A stretch of DNA of 64,000 bases from Caulobacter segnis (lineage in GTDB: Bacteria > Pseudomonadota > Alphaproteobacteria > Caulobacterales > Caulobacteraceae), in NCBI RefSeq assembly GCF_029543125.1, contig NZ_JARQWW010000003.1, forward strand, positions 670,960 to 734,959, written 5' to 3'. A model generated the notes under the pieces. It ran no database searches. It was not told where the DNA came from and saw only the letters and a program-made list of their open reading frames with translations. How positions within the stretch are numbered: the first letter of the stretch is position 1; every line of letters begins with the position of its first letter. The translations under genes were made by a program, and so were the position numbers. Shown piece by piece: positions 1 through 8,884 of the stretch.

Positions 1-432
1 AGCCTGCCGGCCGCGCTGGACGAACTGACCGCTCGTCTGGGCCCGGACATGACCACCTGGCGCTGGGGCCGCCTGCATGTGGCCCGCTTCGAGCCCGCCG
101 TCGCCGTCCTGGCGGACGCCCAGACGGCGGAACAGATGAGTGTCGGTCCGCTGCAGGTGCCGGGTTCAGGCTCCACCCCGCACGCCGCCGGCTATCGCTT
201 CAGTGATTTCCGCCTGACCGCTGGTGCCACGGTGCGCCTGGTGATCGACGTGGGCGGCTGGGACAATTCCATGGCCGTCAATTCGCCCGGCCAGTCCGCA
301 GACCCGCTCAGCCCCCACTACCGCGACCTGTTCCCCATATGGGCGGCCGGCGACTACGTCCCGCTGCGCTACAGCCGCGAGGCCGTGGAGCGGGACGCCG
401 AGACGGTGATCAGGCTGACTCCGGCGAACTAG
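1..432 (+). CDS. Penicillin acylase family protein, C-terminal part (5' truncated by window edge)
   Basis: The reading frame is open from base 1 and ends at TAG 430-432, so only the last 143 codons are present. The sequence carries the C-terminal hallmarks of penicillin/cephalosporin acylase beta subunits: WRWGRLHVARF near the start, a GSTPHAAGYRFSDFR-like segment, then WDNSMAVNSPGQSADPLSPHYRDLF and a final YVPLRYSREAVE. These periplasmic N-terminal-nucleophile hydrolases cleave amides such as beta-lactam side chains or acyl-homoserine lactones; the substrate cannot be told here. The catalytic Ser and signal peptide lie outside the window. The stop overlaps the stop of the opposite-strand gene through a shared CTAG. 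Confidence 0.88.
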   Translation, partial: SLPAALDELTARLGPDMTTWRWGRLHVARFEPAVAVLADAQTAEQMSVGPLQVPGSGSTPHAAGYRFSDFRLTAGATVRLVIDVGGWDNSMAVNSPGQSADPLSPHYRDLFPIWAAGDYVPLRYSREAVERDAETVIRLTPAN

Positions 433-836
433 CCCTCTTCGCCGTCCTCGTCGCCGATGGCGGCGGTGACCAGTTCGCGCCACACGGGATCGCTGTCGTC
501 CACCAGATCGACATCCTCCAGCAGCGCGACCGCGCCGCCGCCGTCGGGCATGACCAGGCCGAGAACCTCCATGGTCTCGCCCTCCTCGGTCTCGTGCGCC
601 TCGGCCTGGACGGCCACGGCCGCCTCCTCGCCGTCATCGCTCCACCAGATCACCGGTTGCGGCAGGGCCATATCGATGGGCCGGCCGTTCTCGGTGTCGT
701 CCAAGGCGAAAATGGCCCGCTTGGCCTGCACGTCCTCCAAGGTCGCCACAGCGCCTGTGAACGGCTTCAGCCGGCTCCAGTCCTCGACGTCATAGCCGCC
801 CTCTTCGAACAGGGGCTCTTCGGCGTCGTCGATCAT
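429..836 (-). CDS. Small acidic hypothetical protein
   Basis: A 135-residue protein if started at the ATG at 836, which has GGAG seven bases upstream; an ATG at 842 is also possible but too close to that site. It is strongly acidic, rich in Asp and Glu, with no signal peptide or membrane helix and no cysteine. The central part (residues about 15-60) reads like a small soluble fold, with WSRLKPFTGAVATLEDV followed by a beta-rich stretch and PVIWWSDDGEE. I do not recognise a family. It converges on the penicillin acylase gene and shares its stop tetranucleotide. Coding is supported by the start context and codon use. Confidence 0.6.
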   Translation of the reverse strand: MIDDAEEPLFEEGGYDVEDWSRLKPFTGAVATLEDVQAKRAIFALDDTENGRPIDMALPQPVIWWSDDGEEAAVAVQAEAHETEEGETMEVLGLVMPDGGGAVALLEDVDLVDDSDPVWRELVTAAIGDEDGEEG

Positions 837-973
837 TGTCATGCTCCGGAGGTTCAGGGGCGACGACCTAAACTCCTGGCGGCCGCCGTCCAGAAAAATC
901 TCATGCGTCCTGTCGGTCCGAGGCGCGCCGAGACGTCCTTGGGACATCGAAACAGCCCGCAAGGAGCCCTCCG

Positions 974-1393
974 ATGCCCGATTCAGCGCAAGGCCAGACT
1001 CTCGAACCCGTCGAAGTGAAGGGCGGCGTCGTCGCCTACCTCTGCGTGGACGGCGCGGCCAAGGCCGCCGCCTTCTATGAAAAGGCCTTCGGCGCCGTGA
1101 TCGCCGCCCAGTATCCGCCGGACGAGAATGGCAAGACCATGCATATCCATATGTACATGAATGGAAGTTCGGTGATGCTGTCCGACGCCTATCCCGAGCA
1201 CGGCCATCCTTATGTCCCGATGCAGGGCCTCACCCTGATGCTGCCTGTCACCGACATCGCAACCTGGTTCAAACGCGCCGTCGACGCCGGGGCGGAGGCG
1301 AAGCTCGAGCCCCAGGTCATGTTCTGGGGCGACACCTATGGCGAGTTGAAGGACCCGTTTGGCGTGACCTGGGCCATGAACCAGGCGGCGTAG
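974..1393 (+). CDS. VOC (glyoxalase/bleomycin-resistance fold) family protein
   Basis: 139 residues with a vicinal-oxygen-chelate fold of the PhnB-like type: GGVVAYLCVDGAAKAAAFYEKAFGA at residues 17-41 is the characteristic first beta-alpha-beta unit, and the end WGDTYGELKDPFGVTWAMNQ is the typical last metal-side strand. Members include dioxygenases, isomerases and antibiotic-binding proteins; many small ones, like this, have no assigned substrate. It starts 12 bases beyond a GGAG-like site. A second, more diverged VOC protein lies at the other end of the window (63446). It stands alone on its strand. Confidence 0.85.
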   Translation: MPDSAQGQTLEPVEVKGGVVAYLCVDGAAKAAAFYEKAFGAVIAAQYPPDENGKTMHIHMYMNGSSVMLSDAYPEHGHPYVPMQGLTLMLPVTDIATWFKRAVDAGAEAKLEPQVMFWGDTYGELKDPFGVTWAMNQAA

Positions 1394-1455
1394 AACCTTT
1401 TCTCCTGCCCCGTAGGCGTACGGGGGCGCTCTACCGGCGCTAACCCTATAAAACT

Positions 1456-1544
1456 CCGCTCACCCCGGCGAAGGCCGGGGTCCAGGTGAAGCCCTGCTGA
1501 CGCTCTGGATGAATCTGGATCCCGGCCTTCGCCGGGATGAGCGG
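1456..1544. repeat. Inverted-repeat (REP/BIME-like) intergenic element
   Basis: Two 30-base arms, 1456-1485 and 1515-1544, are reverse complements with two mismatches (arm core CCCCGGCGAAGGCCGGGG against CCCGGCCTTCGCCGGGA). Each arm is itself an imperfect palindrome around GGCGAAGGCC, and they are separated by a 29-base spacer. Elements with a CCGGCCTTCGCCGG core are widespread intergenic repeats in Caulobacterales and other alphaproteobacteria. It lies between the 3' end of a VOC gene and the 3' end of thiS, so it may also help end both transcripts. No T-run follows it. Confidence 0.75.
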
Positions 1545-1599
1545 TTGAGGGTCAAGCCAGTTCTGCGCCCTCCCCGGCAGGCGGGCAGGAGAAGAAACC

Positions 1600-1800
1600 T
1601 CACCCGCCCCCGATGAAATGCACGATCTCGATCCGATCTCCGTCCATCAGGGGCGTATCGGCATAGGTCGATCGGGGCACGATCTCCAGATTGCGCTCCA
1701 CGGCGACCTTGCGCACGTCCAGACCCAGCGAAACCACGAGGGACGCTACGTCACCCACGCCCTCCACCGCACGCTGTTCGCCATTGATCATCAACTGCAT
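1600..1800 (-). CDS. thiS: Thiamine biosynthesis sulfur carrier protein ThiS
   Basis: A 66-residue ubiquitin-like beta-grasp protein ending in [13 protein letters not shown] at the start, the central [15 protein letters not shown] and the final [12 protein letters not shown] are diagnostic of ThiS. The C-terminal glycine is adenylated by ThiF and then thiocarboxylated to donate sulfur for thiazole synthesis by ThiG. The start at 1800 follows GAGG at a seven-base spacing; an in-frame ATG upstream at 1854 would add a non-conserved tail. No thiG, thiF or other thiamine gene is adjacent, so it is separated from its pathway partners. It is divergent from aroQ. Confidence 0.9.
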   Translation of the reverse strand: MQLMINGEQRAVEGVGDVASLVVSLGLDVRKVAVERNLEIVPRSTYADTPLMDGDRIEIVHFIGGG

Positions 1801-1880
1801 GGTTCGCCTCGTTTGAGCCGCAAAGCTTGTGACCCCGTCTTTCGGGGGATACAAGACGGCGGAATCGACCGCGGGGCCGA

Positions 1881-2324
1881 ATGTCCAAACCGATCTATGT
1901 GCTGAGCGGGCCCAATCTCAACCTGCTGGGCCAGCGCGAGCCGGAGATTTATGGGAAAGACACCCTGGACGACGTGCGCGCGCGCTGCGAAGCCGCCGCC
2001 GGAGCCAAGGGGCTGAGCGTCGTTTTCCGTCAAACCAACCATGAAGGCGAACTGATCGACTGGGTCCAGGAAGCCCGCACCCAGGGCAGCGCCCTGGTGC
2101 TGAACCCGGCCGGTTATGGTCACACTTCCGTGGCCCTCCTCGACGCGCTCAAGACTTTGGCTATACCCATTGTCGAGTGCCATCTCTCCAATCCGGCGGC
2201 GCGAGAGGATTTTCGCCGTCACACCTACGTTTCGCTCGCGGCGACGGGAGTCGTTTCCGGCTTCGGCGCGGCGAGTTATGAACTGGCTATAGCGGCCGCG
2301 GCCGGCCTCGTCGGCGCCGCCTGA
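1881..2324 (+). CDS. aroQ: 3-dehydroquinate dehydratase, type II
   Basis: 147 residues, the usual length of the dodecameric type II enzyme that converts 3-dehydroquinate to 3-dehydroshikimate in the shikimate pathway. [17 protein letters not shown] near the start holds the catalytic tyrosine (Tyr24); NPAGYGHTS (75-83) and VECHLSN with the catalytic histidine (His101) follow. It sits 35 bases upstream of accB, an aroQ-accB-accC order common in proteobacteria, so the three probably share a transcript. Confidence 0.96.
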   Translation: MSKPIYVLSGPNLNLLGQREPEIYGKDTLDDVRARCEAAAGAKGLSVVFRQTNHEGELIDWVQEARTQGSALVLNPAGYGHTSVALLDALKTLAIPIVECHLSNPAAREDFRRHTYVSLAATGVVSGFGAASYELAIAAAAGLVGAA

Positions 2325-2359
2325 CCCGCACGGCCAACAGAACAAGGTCTAATCTCCAA

Positions 2360-2857
2360 ATGTCCACGCCCAAGGCCCCAGCGGATTCCATCGACGCGCG
2401 TCTGGTGCGCAAACTGGCCGACATCCTGTCCGACACCGGCCTGACCGAGATCGAAGTCGAACAGGGCGAACTGCGCATCCGCGTCGCCCGCGAGGTGACC
2501 GCCGTCGCCGCCGCTCCGGTCGCCTACGCCGCCGCGCCGGCCCCGGCGGCCGCGCCTGCGCCCGCCGCCGCCCCGGCTCCGGCCGCGGCCCCGGCCGCTG
2601 AAGCTGCTCCGGCCGCCGCCCGCGGCGACGCCGTGAAGTCGCCCATGGTCGGCACCGCCTACCTGGCCCCGCAGCCGGGCGCCGACAACTTCATCAAGGT
2701 CGGCGACAAGGTCACCGCCGGTCAGACCCTGCTGATCGTCGAAGCCATGAAGACCATGAACCCGATCCCGGCCCCCAAGGGTGGCGTGGTGGTCGAGATC
2801 CTGGTGGGCGACGCCCAGCCCGTCGAGTTCGGCGAGCCGCTCGTCGTCATCGAGTAG
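2360..2857 (+). CDS. accB: Acetyl-CoA carboxylase biotin carboxyl carrier protein
   Basis: 165 residues. Residues 1-45 form the N-terminal association region, 46-88 a flexible Ala-Pro linker, and 90-165 the biotinyl domain with the biotin attachment motif EAMKTMN, in which Lys131 carries biotin. It shuttles carboxybiotin between AccC and the carboxyltransferase AccAD in the first step of fatty acid synthesis. The linker is coded almost entirely by GCC/CCG repeats, which makes it likely to vary in length. It lies five bases upstream of accC. Confidence 0.97.
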   Translation: MSTPKAPADSIDARLVRKLADILSDTGLTEIEVEQGELRIRVAREVTAVAAAPVAYAAAPAPAAAPAPAAAPAPAAAPAAEAAPAAARGDAVKSPMVGTAYLAPQPGADNFIKVGDKVTAGQTLLIVEAMKTMNPIPAPKGGVVVEILVGDAQPVEFGEPLVVIE

Positions 2858-2862
2858 CGGTC

Positions 2863-4206
2863 ATGTTCGACAAGATCCTTATCGCGAACCGCGGCGAGAT
2901 CGCCCTGCGGGTTCACCGCGCCTGCAAGGAGATGGGCATCGCCACCGTGGCGGTCCACTCCGAGGCCGACCGCAACTCCATGTGGGTGCGTCTGGCGGAT
3001 GAAAGCGTCTGCATCGGCCCCGCTCCGGCGGCCAAGAGCTACCTGAACATCCCGTCGATCATCGCCGCCGCCGAGATCACCGGCGCTCAGGCGATCCACC
3101 CCGGCTACGGCTTCCTGTCGGAAAACGCCCGTTTCGCCGAGATCGTCGGCGCTCACGGCTTCACCTTCATCGGCCCGAAGCCGGAGCACATCCGGGTCAT
3201 GGGCGACAAGATCACCGCCAAGCAGACGGTGAAGGACGCCGGCATCCCGGTCGTTCCGGGCTCCGACGGCGGCGTCGCCACTGTTGAAGAGGCCCTGGCG
3301 GCTGCCGAGCACATCGGCTTCCCCGTGCTGATCAAGGCCGCCTCAGGCGGCGGCGGTCGCGGCATGAAGGTCGCCCTGGACCGCGATTCCCTGGGCGAAG
3401 CTGTCGCCACCGCCCAGGCCGAGGCCGCCGCGGCCTTCGGCGACGGCACGGTCTATATGGAGCGATACCTCCAGAAGCCGCGCCACATCGAGCTTCAGGT
3501 CATCGCCGACGCTCACGGCAACGTGGTTCATTTGGGCGAACGCGACTGCTCCCTGCAGCGCCGCCACCAGAAGGTCCTGGAAGAAGCCCCGTCCCCGGTC
3601 ATCGACAGCGCCGCCCGCGCCAAGATCGGCAAGGTGGTGGTCGATGCCGTCCGCGCCATCGGCTACCTCGGCGTCGGCACCATCGAGTTCCTGTACGAGG
3701 ACGGCGAGTTCTTCTTCATCGAGATGAACACCCGCCTGCAGGTGGAGCACCCGGTCACCGAAGCCATCACCGGCATCGACCTGGTGCGCGAACAGATCCG
3801 CATCGCGGCCGGCCTGCCCCTGTCCTTCACCCAGGAAGACGTCGTGTTCGAAGGCCACGCCATCGAATGCCGCATCAACGCCGAGAACGCGCGGACCTTC
3901 ACCCCGTCTCCGGGCGTGGTGACGGACTTCCATGCCCCCGGCGGCCTGGGCGTGCGTCTGGATAGCGCCATCTACGCCGGCTATTCGATCCCGCCGTATT
4001 ACGACAGTCTGATCGGCAAGCTGATCGTCCACGGCCGCGACCGCGCCGAGTGCATCGCCCGTCTGAAGCGCTGCCTGGGCGAAATGGTCGTGGGCGGCGT
4101 CGAAACCACGACCCCGCTGTTCCAGGACCTGTTGAACCAGCAGGACATCCTTGACGGCGACTACAACATCCACTGGCTGGAAAACTGGATCAAAGCGCAG
4201 GGCTGA
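2863..4206 (+). CDS. accC: Acetyl-CoA carboxylase biotin carboxylase subunit
   Basis: 447 residues, standard for Acc[16 protein letters not shown] is the N-terminal Rossmann-like start, GGGGRGMK (about residue 165) is the ATP-grasp glycine loop, and [16 protein letters not shown] is the catalytic ATP-grasp motif with the metal-binding Glu and the Arg-Gln-Glu triad. It carboxylates biotin on AccB with ATP and bicarbonate in the cytoplasm. The aat gene starts one base after its stop, so translation is probably coupled. Confidence 0.98.
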   Translation: MFDKILIANRGEIALRVHRACKEMGIATVAVHSEADRNSMWVRLADESVCIGPAPAAKSYLNIPSIIAAAEITGAQAIHPGYGFLSENARFAEIVGAHGFTFIGPKPEHIRVMGDKITAKQTVKDAGIPVVPGSDGGVATVEEALAAAEHIGFPVLIKAASGGGGRGMKVALDRDSLGEAVATAQAEAAAAFGDGTVYMERYLQKPRHIELQVIADAHGNVVHLGERDCSLQRRHQKVLEEAPSPVIDSAARAKIGKVVVDAVRAIGYLGVGTIEFLYEDGEFFFIEMNTRLQVEHPVTEAITGIDLVREQIRIAAGLPLSFTQEDVVFEGHAIECRINAENARTFTPSPGVVTDFHAPGGLGVRLDSAIYAGYSIPPYYDSLIGKLIVHGRDRAECIARLKRCLGEMVVGGVETTTPLFQDLLNQQDILDGDYNIHWLENWIKAQG

Positions 4207-4207
4207 C

Positions 4208-4858
4208 GTGGACGCGTTCACGGTCGAGGACCTGATCGACTGTTATCGTCGGGGCGTCTTCCCCATGGCGGACGCCCGCGACGATGACCGGGTCTTCCTG
4301 ATTGATCCCGAGCGCCGGGGCGTGCTGCCGTTCGAACGGTTCCACGTCCCGCGCCGCCTCGCCCGCACCCTGCGGAGCGAACCCTTCACCATCCGCATCG
4401 ACACCGCCTTCGACGCCGTGGTCGAGGCCTGCGCCGAGGCGCGACCCGACCGGCCGGAGACCTGGATCAATCACCCGATCCAGATGATGTACCGCGAACT
4501 CTATCTCCTCGGCCTCGCTCACAGCGTCGAATGCTGGCGGGACGGCGAGCTGGTCGGCGGCCTCTACGGCGTGTCCCTGGGCGGGGCCTTCTTCGGCGAA
4601 AGCATGTTCAGCCGCGCCACGGACGCCAGCAAGGTGGCCTTGGTCCACCTCGTCGCACGCCTGATCGCCGGCGGCTTCGTGCTGCTGGACACACAGTTCC
4701 TCACCGACCACCTGGCGCGGTTTGGGACGATGGAGATTCCTCGCGACAAATACCGCCGGCGGCTCGAAGCCGCCCTGGCGATGGACGCCGACTTCTACCG
4801 CTTCCCGGCGGGCGCCGGCGCGGCCGAGGCCTTGCAGGCGATCAGCCAGGCGTCATAG
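4208..4858 (+). CDS. aat: Leucyl/phenylalanyl-tRNA-protein transferase
   Basis: 216 residues from a GTG start one base after the accC stop; an ATG-started frame reaching back into accC adds non-conserved residues. [15 protein letters not shown] near the N-terminus, [19 protein letters not shown] in the middle and [15 protein letters not shown] near the end are the family signatures. It attaches Leu or Phe to proteins with N-terminal Arg or Lys, marking them for ClpAP through ClpS. The last 64 bases overlap the 3' end of the opposite-strand DUF2155 gene. Confidence 0.95.
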   Translation: MDAFTVEDLIDCYRRGVFPMADARDDDRVFLIDPERRGVLPFERFHVPRRLARTLRSEPFTIRIDTAFDAVVEACAEARPDRPETWINHPIQMMYRELYLLGLAHSVECWRDGELVGGLYGVSLGGAFFGESMFSRATDASKVALVHLVARLIAGGFVLLDTQFLTDHLARFGTMEIPRDKYRRRLEAALAMDADFYRFPAGAGAAEALQAISQAS

Positions 4859-5436
4859 ACCGGGTGCTCCAGCGGATGCACGCCCGGCGAGGACGCGTAC
4901 ATCCAGCCCTTGAAGACATCGCGCACCGCCCCGACCGGACGGCCCCGGTCATCTCGGCTCTGCGACACAACCTGTACATATGCAGCGGCGTCCGGCGACG
5001 CCTCGTCCGCCGCGCTGGTCTCGCAGGCCCGCACCGTGAAGATCAGGTTCTTGTAGCGGATCGGCTGACCGATCGGCGCCTCGAAGCGCATGGTCTCGGC
5101 GGTGATCTTGTCCAACGCCTGCATGATCGCCACACCCGAACGGCCGCGCTTCAGCGGTTCATCCGGCTTGGGAGCGATGGCGGGCTTAGCTGGCGCGGCC
5201 TCGGCCGGCGCGGGGGTCACCACGGCCGGCTCGGCGGCCGGCGCGGGCGGCAACGGCACCACGGCGATGGGCGGCGGCGCTTCCGATGCGGGCGGCGGCG
5301 CGGGCGTGGCGGCAGGCGGCGTCGCCACCTGGGCCGGCGGATCGTTGCGAGGCTGGGTCTGCTGAGCGACTGCGAAGCTTGCAGCGGCGGCCGACAGCAA
5401 CACCGCGCCGCCGACGATGATCCGCGCGGGCTTCAA
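4795..5436 (-). CDS. DUF2155 domain-containing exported protein
   Basis: 213 residues if begun at the TTG at 5436, the first codon after the upstream stop that has a GGAG at good spacing and gives a proper signal peptide ([25 protein letters not shown]). A long Pro/Ala linker occupies residues about 28-95. The conserved DUF2155 domain runs from about 105 to 200, with [28 protein letters not shown] and [27 protein letters not shown]; the two cysteines could form a disulfide in the periplasm. The function is unknown. It is five bases downstream of the NDUFA12-like gene, a pairing conserved in alphaproteobacteria. Confidence 0.88.
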   Translation of the reverse strand: MKPARIIVGGAVLLSAAAASFAVAQQTQPRNDPPAQVATPPAATPAPPPASEAPPPIAVVPLPPAPAAEPAVVTPAPAEAAPAKPAIAPKPDEPLKRGRSGVAIMQALDKITAETMRFEAPIGQPIRYKNLIFTVRACETSAADEASPDAAAYVQVVSQSRDDRGRPVGAVRDVFKGWMYASSPGVHPLEHPVYDAWLIACKASAAPAPAGKR

Positions 5437-5441
5437 GCGCC

Positions 5442-5849
5442 TTACTCCGGCGACCAGGCCTGATAGTCGCCGGTGGCGGCCTGACGCTCGCCGCCGCGCG
5501 CGATGGAGCCCTGCGGACGCCAGGCGTGGACGGTGCCGGTCAGGTTCGGCAGGTGATCCTTCTCCCACGCCTTGCGCGGCAGCGGCTGCGAGGTCGGAAC
5601 CTCGTCCAGGGTGTAGTGCAGCCAGCCGTGCCATTCGGCCGGGACCTTCGAGGCGTCGGCATAGCCGCGGAAGATCACCCAGCGGCGCTTGCGGCCCTTG
5701 TCATAGCTTTCCCGGTCGTCGCGGGCTTCGAAATAGCGGTTGCCGTACTCGTCCGTGCCGACATGGCGGCCCAGGCGGCTGACGGTGAAGCGCAGGCCCA
5801 CGGTGCCTTGGTTCCACCAGGTGAAGATCGATTTCAGCAGGTTCAGCAC
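5442..5849 (-). CDS. NADH:ubiquinone oxidoreductase NDUFA12-family accessory subunit
   Basis: 135 residues from a GTG start at 5849 (start LNLLKSIFTWWNQGTVG); the open frame upstream to 6017 is not conserved-looking. RHVGTDEYGNRYFEARDD, RRWVIFRGYADASKVPAEWHGWLHYTLD and PLPRKAWEKDHLPNLTGT are the signature blocks of the B17.2/NDUFA12 family. This is a peripheral complex I subunit of alphaproteobacteria and mitochondria at the matrix/cytoplasmic arm. No other nuo genes are nearby, as is usual for this subunit. Confidence 0.93.
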   Translation of the reverse strand: MLNLLKSIFTWWNQGTVGLRFTVSRLGRHVGTDEYGNRYFEARDDRESYDKGRKRRWVIFRGYADASKVPAEWHGWLHYTLDEVPTSQPLPRKAWEKDHLPNLTGTVHAWRPQGSIARGGERQAATGDYQAWSPE

Positions 5850-6055
5850 GCGGACGGTCGCTTCCGAAAACAGGGGCGCAAAGCATCCGCCGGACGACGG
5901 ATGCGCGCGGAATATAGGCGGGGCTTGTCGCAGCGTCCAGCACGTCGGCCAATGCAACATCTTGGGGATAAGCCGTCGCAAACCCCAACATCTATTGATC
6001 CTGACGCACCCGGACACTAGCCTTTCGCCGGCATGGTGAATGGGAGAGTCGCTTC

Positions 6056-8824
6056 ATGCGGTTCGTAAAGCGTCTTTCGGCCAACGGGCGTGCGGCGGAG
6101 GTCGAACTCCGCACCGTCGAGACCGCGGACGCCCTGGCTGGAATCCTGGCTCCCAAGAGCTGGTCCGACGCCCGCGTGCAGGCCTGGATCGACTGGGCCG
6201 CCCAGCTTCCCCACGACCTGCCCAAGGCTGACACGCCCAAGGCCCTGATCGCCGAATCTCCCGCCGGCGCCTTGCTGGCCGGCGGGCCCGACCGCTACGC
6301 CCGCCGCCTCGCCGCCCACGGCCTGGCCCAGGGCCTGTTCGCCAAGGCCGCCGACGCGCAGACCTTCCGTGAGGAGCTGTTCGCCGCCCTCGCCCACGGC
6401 CTCATCGCCCCCGCCGCGCTGACGCCGACGGTCCGCGGCGAGACCGTCGTCCTCGACGACCTGGAGTTCAACGTCGCCGCCGCCCGCCACGTGGCCGATG
6501 TCCGCGCCGCCGCCTGCGCCGAGCGCGCCGCCCTTCACCTGGCCGGCCGTCTGGCCGCTGTGTCGGACGCCGTGACACGCTGCGAGGGCGACGCCGCCGC
6601 CTGCGCCGATCCGCGCCGCAACACTGCTCTGGCCCGCGCCGCCCGCGCCGCGCGTGAGGCCGGCGCCGATGACGCCCAGATCGCCGACGCCATTCTGCTG
6701 GCCCGCAGCGGCGCGACCCCGGTCGCCCAGGCCGCCCCGAGCCTGACCACCCCGTCCCGCCTGTTCGTCTCCGCCAGCCGCAAGGCGGTGGAGGCCGCCG
6801 AACCCGCCGCCCGCCGCGCCGCCCAGACGGGGTGGGAGACCGGCCGCCTGACCCTGGCCTTCGATCCCCCGGCCGCCGCCGCCCTGGCGACCCCCGCGCC
6901 GCGCGCCGCCATCGACGTCCGCGCCTTCGCCGCTGAAGCCGGCTTCGACCTCGACGCCTTCGCCCATGTGGTCCGTCTGGCGACCGCCGCCCTGGAGATC
7001 GAGCGCGCCGCCGCGGGCCTGCCCGCCGGACGCATAGACCTGACCCTGGCCGGCCTCGGCGACCACGTGGTCGGCCTGGGCCTGGCCTACAGCTCGGACG
7101 AGGGCCGCAAGGCCGCCTCCGCCCTCTACGCTTTGCTCGCCGCCGAGGCCTTCCACGCCTCCGCCGAGCTCGGCGCCGCGCCGGTGGCCGAAGACGACCG
7201 CGCCGCCCTCGCCGCCTCCCTGCGCAAGCGCGCCCAGGCCGCCCGCAAGCTGAAGGGCGACATCGCCGCCCGCGCCGCCACCCTGTTCAGCGCCGCCGCC
7301 GACCAGCCGGAAAAGCTGGCCCACGCCTCGGTCGCCGCCCTGTTCGACGACGCCGAGCTGGCCCTGCGCCTCGCCGCGCCCCTGGGCGCCGCGCCCTGGA
7401 CCGGGGCCATGACGGTGTCCGAGACCGCCGACGGCCAGATCGTGCCCGTCCTGTCGGAAGCCGCCCTGGCCGGCGCGGCCGCCCTCGGCCTCAAGGACGA
7501 CCTGCGCGCCCATGCCCTGGGCGTCGGCGACCTGCGCGAGGCCCCGGCCATCGACCACGCAGCGCTGGAGGCCAAGGGCTTCACCGCCCACGAGATCGCC
7601 GCCGCCGAAGCCGTCCTGCCCCTGGCCGGCTCCCTGCGCGCCGCCTTCGCCCCGGCGGTCATCGAGGCCGGCTTCGTCTGCGACGTCCTCGGCGCCGACG
7701 GCGACGCGGTCATGGACCCGGACTTCGACACCCTGGCCTTCGCCGGCTTCACGCCGGAGCAGATCGCCGCCGCCGAGGCTCACGCCCTGGGCGCCCGCCG
7801 CCTGTCCGACGCGCCGTTCCTGGGTGAGAAGGCCCAATCGGTCTTCTCCGAGCCGGCTGAAATCGCCCTGCCCGCCCGCCTGGCCATGACCGCCGCCGTG
7901 GAGGCCTTCGCCTGCACCCCGGCCGCCTTCGTGCTGGAGCTGGACTTCGCCGACACTCCGACCGAGGCCGCGCGTCTTCAGGCCGCCGCCGCCCGCGCCG
8001 GGGTCCGCGCCCTGCGCCTCAGCCGCGCCGCCGCCCCGGCCAGCTTCGTCCTAGACCTGCCCGAGATCGAGGAAGCCCCCCGCCGCAGGCTGGAGAGCGC
8101 ACCCGAGATCCGCGAACGCATCGTCGAGAAGATCGTCGAGCGCGACCGCTCCCGCCGCAAGCTGCCCGACCGCCGCAAGGGCTACATCCAGAAGGCGGCC
8201 GTGGGCGGCCACAAGGTCTACATTCACACCGGCGAGTACGACGACGGCGAGCTGGGCGAGATATTCATCGACATGCACAAGGAAGGCGCCGCCTTCCGCT
8301 CGCTGATGAACAACTTCGCCATCGCGGTCTCCATCGGACTGCAGCACGGCGTGCCTCTGGACGAGTTCGTCGAGGCCTTCGTCTACACCCGGTTCGAACC
8401 CGCCGGCCCGGTGACCGGCAACGACTCCATCCGCTCGGCCACCTCGATCCTCGACTACATCTTCCGCGAGCTGGGCGTGTCCTATCTGGACCGTGACGAC
8501 CTGGCCAACGCCGACCCGTCCGAGTTCAACGCCGACGGCCTCGGGGCCGGCAAGAACGCCCCGGAAGGGGTGGAGGACGAAACGCCGCAGCCCGCCTCCA
8601 AATTTATCTCCAAGGGCTTCTCCCGCGGCGCGGCGCCCGACAATCTGGTGCTGCTGCCCTTCGGCGGCCGCAAGGCTGAAACCCCTGCTGCGACTGGGGT
8701 TATCGCCGGCATGTGCGCCTCTTGCGGCGACCAGGCCGTGGTCCAGCGCGGCGGCGTCAGCATCTGCGACACCTGCGGCGCACAGTCCGGACGGGCCGAC
8801 GGCGGGGCCATTAACTCGAATTAA
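6056..8824 (+). CDS. Class II ribonucleotide reductase-derived TSCPD-domain protein, catalytic region degenerate
   Basis: 922 residues. The C-terminal part is a well-kept NrdJ tail: [23 protein letters not shown] from about 703, the TSCPD domain (about 709-820) with [21 protein letters not shown] and [24 protein letters not shown], and a C-terminal pair of CxxC motifs (Cys887, 890, 904, 907). The first 690 residues can be laid along NrdJ only loosely: an N-terminal [11 protein letters not shown], a [19 protein letters not shown] segment near 330-350, and [27 protein letters not shown] near 560-590. This part is very rich in Ala and lacks the CNLAS, PCSE and LAPTGTI-type active-site blocks. 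It probably has no reductase activity and may regulate or bind nucleotides. Annotation as a working NrdJ would be unsafe. Confidence 0.8.
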   Translation: MRFVKRLSANGRAAEVELRTVETADALAGILAPKSWSDARVQAWIDWAAQLPHDLPKADTPKALIAESPAGALLAGGPDRYARRLAAHGLAQGLFAKAADAQTFREELFAALAHGLIAPAALTPTVRGETVVLDDLEFNVAAARHVADVRAAACAERAALHLAGRLAAVSDAVTRCEGDAAACADPRRNTALARAARAAREAGADDAQIADAILLARSGATPVAQAAPSLTTPSRLFVSASRKAVEAAEPAARRAAQTGWETGRLTLAFDPPAAAALATPAPRAAIDVRAFAAEAGFDLDAFAHVVRLATAALEIERAAAGLPAGRIDLTLAGLGDHVVGLGLAYSSDEGRKAASALYALLAAEAFHASAELGAAPVAEDDRAALAASLRKRAQAARKLKGDIAARAATLFSAAADQPEKLAHASVAALFDDAELALRLAAPLGAAPWTGAMTVSETADGQIVPVLSEAALAGAAALGLKDDLRAHALGVGDLREAPAIDHAALEAKGFTAHEIAAAEAVLPLAGSLRAAFAPAVIEAGFVCDVLGADGDAVMDPDFDTLAFAGFTPEQIAAAEAHALGARRLSDAPFLGEKAQSVFSEPAEIALPARLAMTAAVEAFACTPAAFVLELDFADTPTEAARLQAAAARAGVRALRLSRAAAPASFVLDLPEIEEAPRRRLESAPEIRERIVEKIVERDRSRRKLPDRRKGYIQKAAVGGHKVYIHTGEYDDGELGEIFIDMHKEGAAFRSLMNNFAIAVSIGLQHGVPLDEFVEAFVYTRFEPAGPVTGNDSIRSATSILDYIFRELGVSYLDRDDLANADPSEFNADGLGAGKNAPEGVEDETPQPASKFISKGFSRGAAPDNLVLLPFGGRKAETPAATGVIAGMCASCGDQAVVQRGGVSICDTCGAQSGRADGGAINSN

Positions 8825-8884
8825 GTGGCGCCGCAGCAGGGCCGGGACCAAATGGGGACCGTAACCGTCGCTGGAGCGTATGTA

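Noticed and set aside
5850..6055. Possible B12 riboswitch before the NrdJ-like gene
   Set aside because: Class II reductase genes sometimes have one, but no B12-box-like GCCACTG or the expected structure was seen.
6017..7837. 606-residue frame antisense to the NrdJ-like gene
   Set aside because: A Gly/Gln-rich frame created by the GC-rich codon pattern of the real gene on the other strand; no domain or start signal.
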